A DNA stretch of 64,000 nt, taken from contig NZ_JBNPXV010000006.1 in NCBI RefSeq assembly GCF_050433125.1, forward strand, positions 253,464 to 317,463, in the 5' to 3' direction. Shown here piece after piece: positions 36,001 through 43,011 of this stretch (the stretch's first letter is position 1; each line of letters begins with the position of its first letter). The notes under the pieces were generated by a model. It had not been told where the DNA came from. It saw only the letters and a program-made list of their open reading frames with translations, and did no database searches. The translations under genes and the position numbers were made by a program. This DNA comes from Roseimarinus sediminis (lineage in GTDB: Bacteria > Bacteroidota > Bacteroidia > Bacteroidales > Prolixibacteraceae).

Positions 36001-37707
36001 CCCTTTGCTTTAACGGTAATTGGCGGACTGGCTTTCAGTACAGTACTTACATTGGTATTTATCCCGACTTTTTACTCGGGCTTACATAATGCGCTGGCCT
36101 GGTTCCGCGATTTGCCCGTGTGGCTCAAGTTACTTCAATATGCTTTATTTGCCGGAGGTGGTTTATTTATTTATCTCGAAGTGAACAGTTTTATCTGGCA
36201 AATGGTGTGTGCCATTTTACTGATTACCCTGGTGCCTGCTATTGTATGGTTTATTCTGAACAGTTTGCGAAAGGCAAGCGAAACCAGCATTCCTGTCGAT
36301 GATGACATTGTGATACGAATACAGAATTTGGTAAAAGTATACGACCGTCCGGGGCGCTTTGTGCGTGAATGGCGGGGTGGAAAACAGTTGCGCACCCATT
36401 TTAATGAAGCCAAAAACTATCGAAAGTTTTCCGATTTGAATGAACTGAGCTGGAAGTTACCGCTCATTGGCTTTGCTGCCTACATGGCGTTTTTCTATGT
36501 TGAAAAGGGATTTTGGAAGTTTGCCTTTCTTTCGGCCGTGTTTTTTATGGTAATGGATGTAATAAATGTGCTGAAACTTTGGCGTTCGGAAGGTAAAAGT
36601 GCCTGGCGGATAGTGAAACTGGCCAAACAGTTGTGGCATTGGTTGTTTCCGCTGGCTGCTGTAGCCTATCTCTATCTGAGTTACGAAAACATTGGTGGCT
36701 CCATTGTTCTGTTGTTGCTCATCTATGCTGCCCTGCTTATCGATGCTGTTTCAAACAAAATTCATCGCGAACATATTAACGTGAAGCGACTGAAAGGCCG
36801 CCACCGTGAATTACGTCGGGTATTGTTCCAGTTTGTATTGTCGATTCCGATAATTGGGAAAAAGCAGCAGCCATTTAAAGCACTCAAAGGGGTAACACTC
36901 GAAATTGGCAAGGGAATGTATGGTTTGCTGGGGCCTAATGGTGCCGGTAAGTCGACACTCATGCGTGCCATTTGCGGCATTAATCAGCAAAGCTACGGCA
37001 AGGTGTGGTTCAACAATATCGATACCGACCTGAAACGAGAGGAATTACAGGGACTAATTGGTTATCTGCCGCAGGATTTTGGAATGTATGAAAATATGAC
37101 GGCCTGGGATTATCTGCAATATCAGGCGATTCTGAAAAAACAGAAAAACCCTGAGGAAAGAAACAAAAGGGTGCAACAAGTACTCGAAAGTGTTCACATG
37201 TGGGAGAACAAAGACAAGAAGATCGGGTCGTTTTCGGGTGGAATGAAACAGCGCATCGGAATTGCACAGGTACTTTTGCATTTGCCCAGGGTACTGGTGG
37301 TTGATGAACCTACTGCCGGCCTTGATCCGCGTGAAAGAATCCGTTTTAGAAACTTGCTGGTTGAGCTCAGCCGCGAGCGCATTGTTATTTTTTCAACCCA
37401 CATTATCGAAGACATTGCCAGTTCGTGCAAGCAGGTGGCCGTACTCCGAAAGGGCGAGGTTCAATATATCGGATCGCCACGCAATATGACCGATGAAGCC
37501 GATGGGCATGTATGGCAGTTACAGGTACACGAGACTGAATTTGAAGCGTACACTAAAAAATTCAATGTGGCACATCATACTAAGGAGGGACACATGGTAA
37601 AACTTCGGATTGTGTCCGACGGACAGCCGCATCCTGAGGCGACAGCAATGGCTCCCAACCTCGAGGATGCCTACCTGTGGTTACAAAAGGGGAAGAAAGT
37701 AAGCTAG
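33001..37707 (+). CDS. RND permease fused to an ABC ATPase with a split nucleotide-binding domain
   Basis: One uninterrupted frame of 1568 residues. Residues 1-1030 are a full RND permease (LAIGMLIDNSVVVLENIYRL near 392-411 with Asp398; VVVNNGIILIDYSN in TM10). Two further helices follow (about 1038-1060 and 1064-1087). An ABC first strand and A-loop, IVIRIQNLVKVYDRPG (1103-1118, Tyr1114), is then separated from the rest of the ATPase by about 170 residues holding about four hydrophobic segments (1152-1167, 1171-1191, 1210-1228, 1231-1250). The ATPase resumes at KALKGVTLEIGKG, with Walker A GPNGAGKST (1311-1319), signature FSGGMKQR (1411-1418), Walker B VLVVDEP (1431-1437) and STH with His1467, all intact. 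I know of no described RND-ABC fusion. Confidence 0.9.
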   Translation: MDFIIRRRTLISMVFLAMVMLGIISYNKLSMELYPTPELPTMVVMVNSTIEVDPGYMEKQAIIPLEGAIGQMDGVEEISSMATRRNGTIEITFNEGVNLKYAQLRLQEKLNEVKAEIPAEFMIVLDKVDLRAMLNQFMSIQVLGEGGVDRLRNVAEKEIQDPLLNIDGISSVNIYGGREKSIEIEIAPDVAEAYGLTPARIRQLLQSGHNERTFVGEVYDASARYYVNVSAEFKDISDIGKVVVDRTSGILLKDIATITFGTKEETSYSRVNGMDVISMVLINDNTANLIDLSHRTREVIDELNRQLKPVGVELLVQSDSAETMEKNIDQIIELALIGGILAVIILWFFLRNIRLVFTVALSIPISVYAAFNFFYAFGITLNSITLVGMALAIGMLIDNSVVVLENIYRLAGRGVPVRDAVVNGTREVWRSVFAATLTTVCVFLPFLFTDDIIVKLFGRQIGVSIVSTLMISFLVALLLIPMVTYLILRREKQQNRMAIFEKVSIRNRMVQVYLLLLKTAMRNPVTTIISGLVVFFATLLISLATQTQSLQEVENNQMNLYVTMDSGATLETTDELVTGLEEALMELAERDFISSKIEEESAVITLVLKEDFGKIAGRDFQSIRGEVENIMDEHDRGAEIDFEQSAASEQSGTGGGGMRQGQRMERMMGIGSNQERVIIKGEDYTMMEKVADDMEDYLEDMDQIGRVRDNLASNRPEVHLLFDPEMTGRNNVSMTNVMSELSSFRKEVESGFYYQHNNEEYAIVIRTDTVKELTPMRMTDLEDLEIQNSEGSIFALQDISRIYYSRGISRINRLNQEKTIELTYSFDDEITGDKDLLEGARTEVDNLVASIPMPAGIAVEVVHEEDDFAAYYPLIALAFFLIYMILASVFESFATPFVMMFSIPLAAIGSLLLLIASGNSLLSANTLTGFIILLGVVVNNGIILIDYSNILQKRGYRRQRALMMAGLARLRPIMITAITTIIAMLPLAMGKSEYVGIIGAPFALTVIGGLAFSTVLTLVFIPTFYSGLHNALAWFRDLPVWLKLLQYALFAGGGLFIYLEVNSFIWQMVCAILLITLVPAIVWFILNSLRKASETSIPVDDDIVIRIQNLVKVYDRPGRFVREWRGGKQLRTHFNEAKNYRKFSDLNELSWKLPLIGFAAYMAFFYVEKGFWKFAFLSAVFFMVMDVINVLKLWRSEGKSAWRIVKLAKQLWHWLFPLAAVAYLYLSYENIGGSIVLLLLIYAALLIDAVSNKIHREHINVKRLKGRHRELRRVLFQFVLSIPIIGKKQQPFKALKGVTLEIGKGMYGLLGPNGAGKSTLMRAICGINQQSYGKVWFNNIDTDLKREELQGLIGYLPQDFGMYENMTAWDYLQYQAILKKQKNPEERNKRVQQVLESVHMWENKDKKIGSFSGGMKQRIGIAQVLLHLPRVLVVDEPTAGLDPRERIRFRNLLVELSRERIVIFSTHIIEDIASSCKQVAVLRKGEVQYIGSPRNMTDEADGHVWQLQVHETEFEAYTKKFNVAHHTKEGHMVKLRIVSDGQPHPEATAMAPNLEDAYLWLQKGKKVS

Positions 37708-37757
37708 TGTAAGTTAAAGAACACCGATGCTGATTACAAGTGTTTTCAATTTCATTA

Positions 37758-38486
37758 ATGAAGAAAAACATGAGATCATTTAAAAGCAAAACAATAATTA
37801 ATAATTTTCAGATGATACGATACAATCTGAAAATCATTTTTGGAAACCGGTTCATTTATTTTTTGGTTAGTGCGCTGGCGCTCTCATTGTTTATTGTGGG
37901 CGTAAATCTATTCAGTGGCGATGCTGTAGATGAGGGAGGGGTGTACAGTACCTTGCTGCTTGTAGGGGCCTTGTTGCTTTTTTATCCTGTAGCTTATGGG
38001 ATTCAAAGTGAAAAAGATGGCCGGACACTGGAGGTGATTTTTGGAATTCCCGATTATCGGTACCGGGTATGGCTTATGCGGTTAATTATGATTTATGCAA
38101 TTACCCTTGTGATACTTTTTGCCATTGCCTGGTTGCTGAAATATGTCTTCGTGTCGTACAACATGGTGGACATGATTGTTCAGGTAATGGTGCCCCTCTT
38201 GTTTTTAGGTCTGTTTACCTTTTTCCTGTCAACTGTGCTTCGTTCGGGTAATGCAACTGCGGCAGTTGTAATTATTCTTGGTGTTTTTCTGCTTATTCTG
38301 GGCGATGAAATTGGGGAGAGCTACTGGAATATTTTCTTCAATCCTTACAATAATCCCTCGGATGTAAGTAACGTAGTGTGGCAGGCATTGACCACCAAAA
38401 ACCGGATTTTTCTGATAAGTGGCACTGTGGTTTTTGTGTTGGGCGGACTGATGAATTTGCAAAAAAGAGAACGTTTGTTAGGCTAA
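37758..38486 (+). CDS. ABC-2 type permease of the RND/ABC locus
   Basis: A 242-residue membrane protein with about six hydrophobic helices and the ABC-2 coupling pattern (QSEKDGRTLEVIFGIPDYRYR between the second and third helices, like the 'ExxxGTLE' motif of this superfamily). It follows the RND-ABC fusion by 50 nt and is the likely membrane partner of the fused ATPase. The start is uncertain: ATG 37758, 37770 or 37812 (MIRYNLKIIFGNRF, the most family-like); the frame also opens at a GTG at 37740. Confidence 0.82.
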   Translation: MKKNMRSFKSKTIINNFQMIRYNLKIIFGNRFIYFLVSALALSLFIVGVNLFSGDAVDEGGVYSTLLLVGALLLFYPVAYGIQSEKDGRTLEVIFGIPDYRYRVWLMRLIMIYAITLVILFAIAWLLKYVFVSYNMVDMIVQVMVPLLFLGLFTFFLSTVLRSGNATAAVVIILGVFLLILGDEIGESYWNIFFNPYNNPSDVSNVVWQALTTKNRIFLISGTVVFVLGGLMNLQKRERLLG

Positions 38487-38552
38487 GAATTAAACTTTTG
38501 AGCCTCAGAATGATCAATAGAAGCATATTAACTTTTGCTAAAAACTAAAATT

Positions 38553-38981
38553 ATGAAGCTGAGATTTTTTTTACTTGTCGTTGGTGTGCTGTTAGGCCTG
38601 ATGACATATGCCCAGCCACCAGGTGGACAGGGCCGGCAATTTGACCCCGAAGCGATGGTCAAACGCCAAACCGAGCAAATGGTAACTGATTTGAAGCTCA
38701 ATGCCGATCAGACAACCAAGGTGCAGGAACTGAATAAAAAATACAGTGATAAGATGAGGGAGCTCTTTCAGGATGCTCAGGGAGACCGCTCACAAATGCG
38801 TGAGAAAATGGGAAAGTTGAGGGATGAAAAGAATGTTGAACTGAAAGAAATTCTTACTCCCGAACAATACAAGAAACACCTCGAGTTAGAAGAGCAACGA
38901 ATGGAAGAACGTCGTCAAAGGATGGAAGAGCGCCGCGAGTCGCCTGAACGACGTGGAACTCAAAGACAGAGCCCAAGATAA
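38553..38981 (+). CDS. Spy/CpxP-like small periplasmic protein
   Basis: A 142-residue exported protein: signal peptide LRFFLLVVGVLLGLMTYAQ, then a helical body with LTPEQYKKHLELEEQRMEER, the LTxxQ motif of the Spy/CpxP class, and a highly charged Arg/Glu tail (RRQRMEERRESPERR). Members act as periplasmic chaperones or stress sensors. It ends the eight-gene same-strand run and is closed by the terminator at 39013-39040. ATG 38553 is preferred over an upstream TTG. Its position suggests it handles or reports envelope stress linked to the transporter (inference). Confidence 0.75.
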   Translation: MKLRFFLLVVGVLLGLMTYAQPPGGQGRQFDPEAMVKRQTEQMVTDLKLNADQTTKVQELNKKYSDKMRELFQDAQGDRSQMREKMGKLRDEKNVELKEILTPEQYKKHLELEEQRMEERRQRMEERRESPERRGTQRQSPR

Positions 38982-39012
38982 GCATCGTTTTTTTTCATAG
39001 ATTATATTAGCA

Positions 39013-39040
39013 GGGCCGGACATTTGTCCGGCTTTTCTTT
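39013..39040 (+). terminator. Intrinsic terminator closing the RND/ABC locus
   Basis: Perfect arms GCCGGAC (39015-39021) and GTCCGGC (39026-39032) with loop ATTT, followed by TTTTCTTTTC. The stem is nearly identical to that at 22551-22569. Confidence 0.85.
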
Positions 39041-39052
39041 TCTCCAGAGCGT

Positions 39053-39607
39053 TTAAAATACAAAGTTGTATTCAGCATCGGAAAAAGCTGGCTGTTGCAG
39101 GTCTTTCTCCGAAACCAGTGCAAGATCATGGGCAATTTTCCAGTCGATGTTGAGTGTTTCATCGTTGAAGCGAATTCCGCGTTCGGCTTCCTTGTTGTAT
39201 AAGTTGTCGCACTTGTAGGCAAAAACAGCGCTTTCGCTCAATACCGAAAAACCATGGGCAAAGCCCCGTGGAATGTAAAACTGCTTTTTGTTGTCGGCAG
39301 TCAGAATTTCGCCGTGCCATTGTCCGAATGTTGGCGATCCTGCCCGTAAGTCAACAGCCACATCGTATACAATGCCTTCGATCACCCTTACCAGCTTGGT
39401 CTGGGCATGCGGATCGAGCTGGTAATGCAGGCCACGAATGGTTCCCTTGTTCGATTTCGATTCGTTGTCCTGAATAAATTTGGCTTTGATGCCCTGTTCG
39501 AAAAAGCGGGCTTCGTTGTACACTTCGTAAAAATAGCCGCGCTGGTCTTTGTAAACAATTGGTTCAATCACCAGTAAATCGGGTATGCTTGTTCTGATTA
39601 TTTTCAT
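39053..39607 (-). CDS. rfbC: dTDP-4-dehydrorhamnose 3,5-epimerase
   Basis: A 184-residue cupin epimerase (RmlC) that acts on dTDP-4-keto-6-deoxyglucose. Seen: the N-terminal PDLLVIEPIVYKDQRGYFYE segment, KGTIRGLHYQLDPHAQTKLV (catalytic His in RGLHYQ) and FYIPRGFAHGFSVLSE. It lies 2 nt downstream of rfbA. The intermediate enzyme RfbB and the reductase RfbD are not in this window, so the full dTDP-rhamnose route cannot be completed from these genes alone. Confidence 0.94.
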   Translation of the reverse strand: MKIIRTSIPDLLVIEPIVYKDQRGYFYEVYNEARFFEQGIKAKFIQDNESKSNKGTIRGLHYQLDPHAQTKLVRVIEGIVYDVAVDLRAGSPTFGQWHGEILTADNKKQFYIPRGFAHGFSVLSESAVFAYKCDNLYNKEAERGIRFNDETLNIDWKIAHDLALVSEKDLQQPAFSDAEYNFVF

Positions 39608-39609
39608 TC

Positions 39610-40491
39610 TTAAAACGATTTGATTTGATCATTCACCAGCATTTCGAGGTATTTTCCATAGTCGTTTTTCAACATGGGGTGAGCCAGTTGCATCAGTTGC
39701 TCCTTACCGATGTAGCCTTTTTTGTAAGCAATTTCTTCTATGCAAGAAACCTTCAATCCCTGCCTTTTTTCAATGGTTGCAATGAAATTGGATGCCTGCA
39801 AAAGACTGTCGTGAGTGCCGGTGTCGAGCCAGGCAAAGCCGCGGCCCAGTAATTCTACATTGAGCTGGTTGTTCTCGAGATAGCATTTGTTGAGATCGGT
39901 AATTTCGAGTTCGCCCCTTTTGGACGGTTTCAGTGTTTTTGCTTTTTCGACCACCGTATTGTCGTAAAAATAGAGCCCTGTAACTGCGTAGTTCGACTTT
40001 GGCTTTTCTGGTTTTTCCTCAATCGACAGTACCTTGCCGTTTTGGTCGAATTCGGCAACTCCGTAACGTTCGGGATCGTTCACATAATAACCGAAAACAG
40101 TGGCTCCTTTTTCCAGCCTCGATGCTTTTTCTAATGTACTCCTAAAGTTGTAGCCGTAAAAAATATTGTCGCCCAAAATAAGGCAGACCGGACTATCGCC
40201 CAGAAAGTCTTCACCAATCAGAAAGGCCTGGGCCAGACCGTCGGGTGAGGGCTGTTCGGCATAGCTGAGCGCAATTCCCAACTGGCTGCCATCGTCGAGC
40301 AACTTGCGGTACAAAGGCAAATCGTCGGGTGTCGAAATGATCAGAATTTCTCTGATCCCGGCCAGCATAAGCACCGACAAGGGATAATAAATCATGGGTT
40401 TGTCGTACACCGGAATAATTTGCTTCGATATGCTTTTGGTGATTGGATAGAGTCTGGTGCCGGAACCTCCGGCTAATATTATACCTTTCAT
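39610..40491 (-). CDS. rfbA: Glucose-1-phosphate thymidylyltransferase
   Basis: Forms dTDP-glucose from dTTP and glucose-1-phosphate. The 293-residue length and the LAGGSGTRLYPITKSISKQ nucleotide loop, PVYDKPMIYYPLSVLMLAGI, LILGDNIFYG and EEKPEKPKSNYAVTGLYFYD segments are the full RmlA pattern. It is co-directional with rfbC (2 nt gap) and lies 47 nt after the UDP-xylose synthase gene, so the four nucleotide-sugar genes from 42832 down to 39053 probably form one transcription unit. Confidence 0.96.
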   Translation of the reverse strand: MKGIILAGGSGTRLYPITKSISKQIIPVYDKPMIYYPLSVLMLAGIREILIISTPDDLPLYRKLLDDGSQLGIALSYAEQPSPDGLAQAFLIGEDFLGDSPVCLILGDNIFYGYNFRSTLEKASRLEKGATVFGYYVNDPERYGVAEFDQNGKVLSIEEKPEKPKSNYAVTGLYFYDNTVVEKAKTLKPSKRGELEITDLNKCYLENNQLNVELLGRGFAWLDTGTHDSLLQASNFIATIEKRQGLKVSCIEEIAYKKGYIGKEQLMQLAHPMLKNDYGKYLEMLVNDQIKSF

Positions 40492-40538
40492 TTTTTTGCT
40501 TTTTATGATTAAGATGGTACTTGCTTTGCCTGTGCCTT

Positions 40539-41492
40539 CTAAGTAATAATTTTTCCCGAAAGTAACTGGTCGAAATAATCAATGGTTTTTGCCAGTCCTT
40601 CACGCAGGTCAACTTTGGGTTCCCAGCCATTCAGCATTTCCCTGGCTAGTGCAATGTCTGGCTGGCGCTGTGCAGGATCGTCCTCAGGCAGAGGATGAAA
40701 TTTTAACTTTGATTTCGACCCGCTCAGTGCGATGATGTTTTGTGCCAGTTCAAGTATGGTGTATTCATCGGGATTGCCAATGTTTACAGGTCCTGTAAAA
40801 TCGTTTCCGGTAGCCATCATTCTGATCATGCCTTCGAGCAGGTCGCTTACGTATTGAAAACTGCGGGTTTGTGATCCGTCTCCAAAAATGCTGAGCTCTT
40901 CTCCTTTCAATGCCTGCACAATGAAGTTGGAAACTACCCTGCCATCGTTGGGTTCCATTTTGGGCCCATAGGTATTGAAAATGCGGATGATCTTAATTTT
41001 TACCTTGTTCTGCGTATGGTAGTTGACAAAGAGCGATTCGGCACAGCGTTTTCCTTCATCATAACACGAGCGGATTCCAATGGGGTTTACATTTCCCCAG
41101 TAATCTTCGGTTTGAGGATGAATTTCAGGATCGCCATAAACTTCGCTGGTTGAGGCCTGAAGTATTTTGGCATTGACGCGTTTGGCCAGTCCCAGCATAT
41201 TGATCGATCCCATGACCGATGTTTTAATGGTTTTTATGGGATTGTACTGGTAATGAATGGGAGAGGCCGGACAAGCCAGGTTGTAAATTTCATCCACCTC
41301 GATGTAGAAGGGCATGGTGACGTCGTGACGAACCAATTCGAAGTACGGATGATCGATCAGATGTATGATTTTACTTTTCTTTCCTGTAAAATAATTATCA
41401 AGACAAATAACCTCGTTGCCTTCGTTCAGCAGGCGTTCACACAAATGTGATCCCAGAAACCCGGCTCCTCCTGTTACGAGAATGCGCTTCAT
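40539..41492 (-). CDS. UDP-glucuronate decarboxylase (UDP-xylose synthase), extended SDR
   Basis: A 317-residue NAD-dependent SDR. The Rossmann motif VTGGAGFLGSHLCERLL, the YNLACPASPIHYQYNPIKT segment specific to UDP-xylose synthases, STSEVYGDPEIHPQ, SCYDEGKRCAESL (Tyr-x3-Lys catalytic pair) and IRIFNTYGPKMEPNDGRVVS are seen. It would convert UDP-glucuronate, the product of the adjacent upstream gene, into UDP-xylose. The 8-nt spacing to that gene fits a two-step pathway. Confidence 0.93.
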   Translation of the reverse strand: MKRILVTGGAGFLGSHLCERLLNEGNEVICLDNYFTGKKSKIIHLIDHPYFELVRHDVTMPFYIEVDEIYNLACPASPIHYQYNPIKTIKTSVMGSINMLGLAKRVNAKILQASTSEVYGDPEIHPQTEDYWGNVNPIGIRSCYDEGKRCAESLFVNYHTQNKVKIKIIRIFNTYGPKMEPNDGRVVSNFIVQALKGEELSIFGDGSQTRSFQYVSDLLEGMIRMMATGNDFTGPVNIGNPDEYTILELAQNIIALSGSKSKLKFHPLPEDDPAQRQPDIALAREMLNGWEPKVDLREGLAKTIDYFDQLLSGKIIT

Positions 41493-41500
41493 AAGCTGTT

Positions 41501-42832
41501 TTATTTATTCACTTCGGTTTTACGGCCAATGCTGTAATAGCTGAAGTTCATGTCTTTCATTTCGTCGGGATCGTATATGTTACGGCCGTCGAAAATGGTT
41601 TTCGATTTGAGCAGTTTGCCCAGTACCCTGAAATTGGGCAGACGGAATTCGGGCCATTCGGTGACCAAAATCAGTGCATCGGCGTCGATGCAGGCATCGT
41701 ATTCGTCGTTGGCAAAGTTGATTTTATTCCCCAGAATGCGCTTGCCTTCGTTCATGGCTACCGGGTCGTAAGCCGATACCTCGGCCCCTTCGCTTAACAG
41801 TGCATCGATGATTACCAATGATGGTGCTTCGCGCATGTCATCGGTTTTGGGTTTAAACGCGAGTCCCCAAACTGCAAATTTCAGTCCTTTCAGTTGTCCA
41901 TTGAAATGTTGTTTGATTTTTGAAACAAGAACCGACTTTTGTCGATTGTTGACCAGTTCGACGGCTTTGAGAACATCGAGGGAAAAGCCCATACTGTCGG
42001 CTGTACGAATCAGTGCCTGTACATCCTTCGGAAAGCATGAGCCGCCATAGCCAGTTCCGGGATAAATGAACTTGTTGCCAATGCGCGGATCGGAACCAAT
42101 TCCTTTGCGCACGGCATCGACGTTGGCACCAACCAATTCACACAGGTTGGCCATTTCGTTCATGAAACTGATTTTTGTGGCCAGCATAGAATTGGCGGCG
42201 TATTTGGTCATTTCGGACGAAAGAATGTCCATAAACAGAATGGGATGCCCGTTGAGCAGGAAGGGTTTGTACAATTTCTTGATTACCTTCTTTGCTTTTT
42301 CCGACTCAACACCCACCACGATGCGGTCGGGGCGTAAAAAGTCTTCCACCGCATTCCCTTCTTTCAGAAATTCAGGGTTCGATGCCACATCGAAAGGAAC
42401 ATTGGCTCCGCGTAGTTCCAGTTCTTTCAAAATGGCTGCCTTCACTTTTTGCGAGGTGCCAACAGGTACGGTGCTTTTGGTAATTACGACCATGTAATGA
42501 TCGATGTGCCGGCCAATTTCAGCTGCCACACCGAGTACGTATTTCAGATCGGCGCTGCCGTCTTCATCGGGCGGTGTGCCTACTGCAATAAAGATGGCGT
42601 CGGTATCTTTCAGACTTTCTTCAATGCTGGTTGTGAACCACAGTCTTCCTTTTTCCTTGTTTTTGTTGAAGATTTCCTGCAAGCCGGGCTCGTAAATAGG
42701 AATTTCTCCGTTTTTCAATCGCTCGATCTTGTTATCATCAATGTCGACGCAGGCAACGTCAACGCCTGTTTCGGCAATGCATGTGCCCGAAACCAAACCT
42801 ACATAACCTGTTCCAATAACTGATATTTTCAT
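41501..42832 (-). CDS. ugd: UDP-glucose 6-dehydrogenase
   Basis: Oxidises UDP-glucose to UDP-glucuronate with two NAD+. In 443 residues: N-terminal Rossmann ISVIGTGYVGLVSGTC, the IAVGTPPDEDGSADL and KSTVPVGTSQK segments, SNPEFLKEGNAVEDF, the catalytic-cysteine loop PGTGYGGSCFPKDV, and C-terminal LAFKPKTDDMREAPS. All signature residues are intact. It is the first gene of the nucleotide-sugar unit. The 179-nt spacer to spoIID upstream holds a perfect 12-bp palindrome and a hairpin. Confidence 0.96.
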   Translation of the reverse strand: MKISVIGTGYVGLVSGTCIAETGVDVACVDIDDNKIERLKNGEIPIYEPGLQEIFNKNKEKGRLWFTTSIEESLKDTDAIFIAVGTPPDEDGSADLKYVLGVAAEIGRHIDHYMVVITKSTVPVGTSQKVKAAILKELELRGANVPFDVASNPEFLKEGNAVEDFLRPDRIVVGVESEKAKKVIKKLYKPFLLNGHPILFMDILSSEMTKYAANSMLATKISFMNEMANLCELVGANVDAVRKGIGSDPRIGNKFIYPGTGYGGSCFPKDVQALIRTADSMGFSLDVLKAVELVNNRQKSVLVSKIKQHFNGQLKGLKFAVWGLAFKPKTDDMREAPSLVIIDALLSEGAEVSAYDPVAMNEGKRILGNKINFANDEYDACIDADALILVTEWPEFRLPNFRVLGKLLKSKTIFDGRNIYDPDEMKDMNFSYYSIGRKTEVNK

Positions 42833-42880
42833 TCGTTCTTTCTTTTTAATTGTGATTCATGGGTCTCGCTTAAATTGTTG

Positions 42881-42978
42881 GATCATATGATCTTCCAGCA
42901 GGCGAACCATGCTTGTTTGTTAATTCGCTGTTTGTTTAACGGGAATAATTTACATTATATTTTAGACCGATGGTCTGA
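42881..42978. promoter_or_regulatory. Palindrome and hairpin in the spoIID-ugd spacer
   Basis: GATCATATGATC (42881-42892) is a perfect 12-bp palindrome, 49 nt upstream of the ugd ATG. TTAGACC-GAT-GGTCTGA (about 42962-42978) is a short hairpin that could end the SpoIID transcript, though no T-run follows. No exact TAnnTTTG box is seen. Confidence 0.3.
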
Positions 42979-43011
42979 TATCTGTTTGTTTTCTGTTTAA
43001 AAGAAATAAAA

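Noticed and set aside
36084..36310. Possibility that the RND-ABC fusion is a sequencing artefact
   Set aside because: The joint is not a bare stop-loss: about 70 residues with two coherent membrane helices link the RND domain to the ATPase start, and codon usage stays even through it. Read-level confirmation is still desirable.
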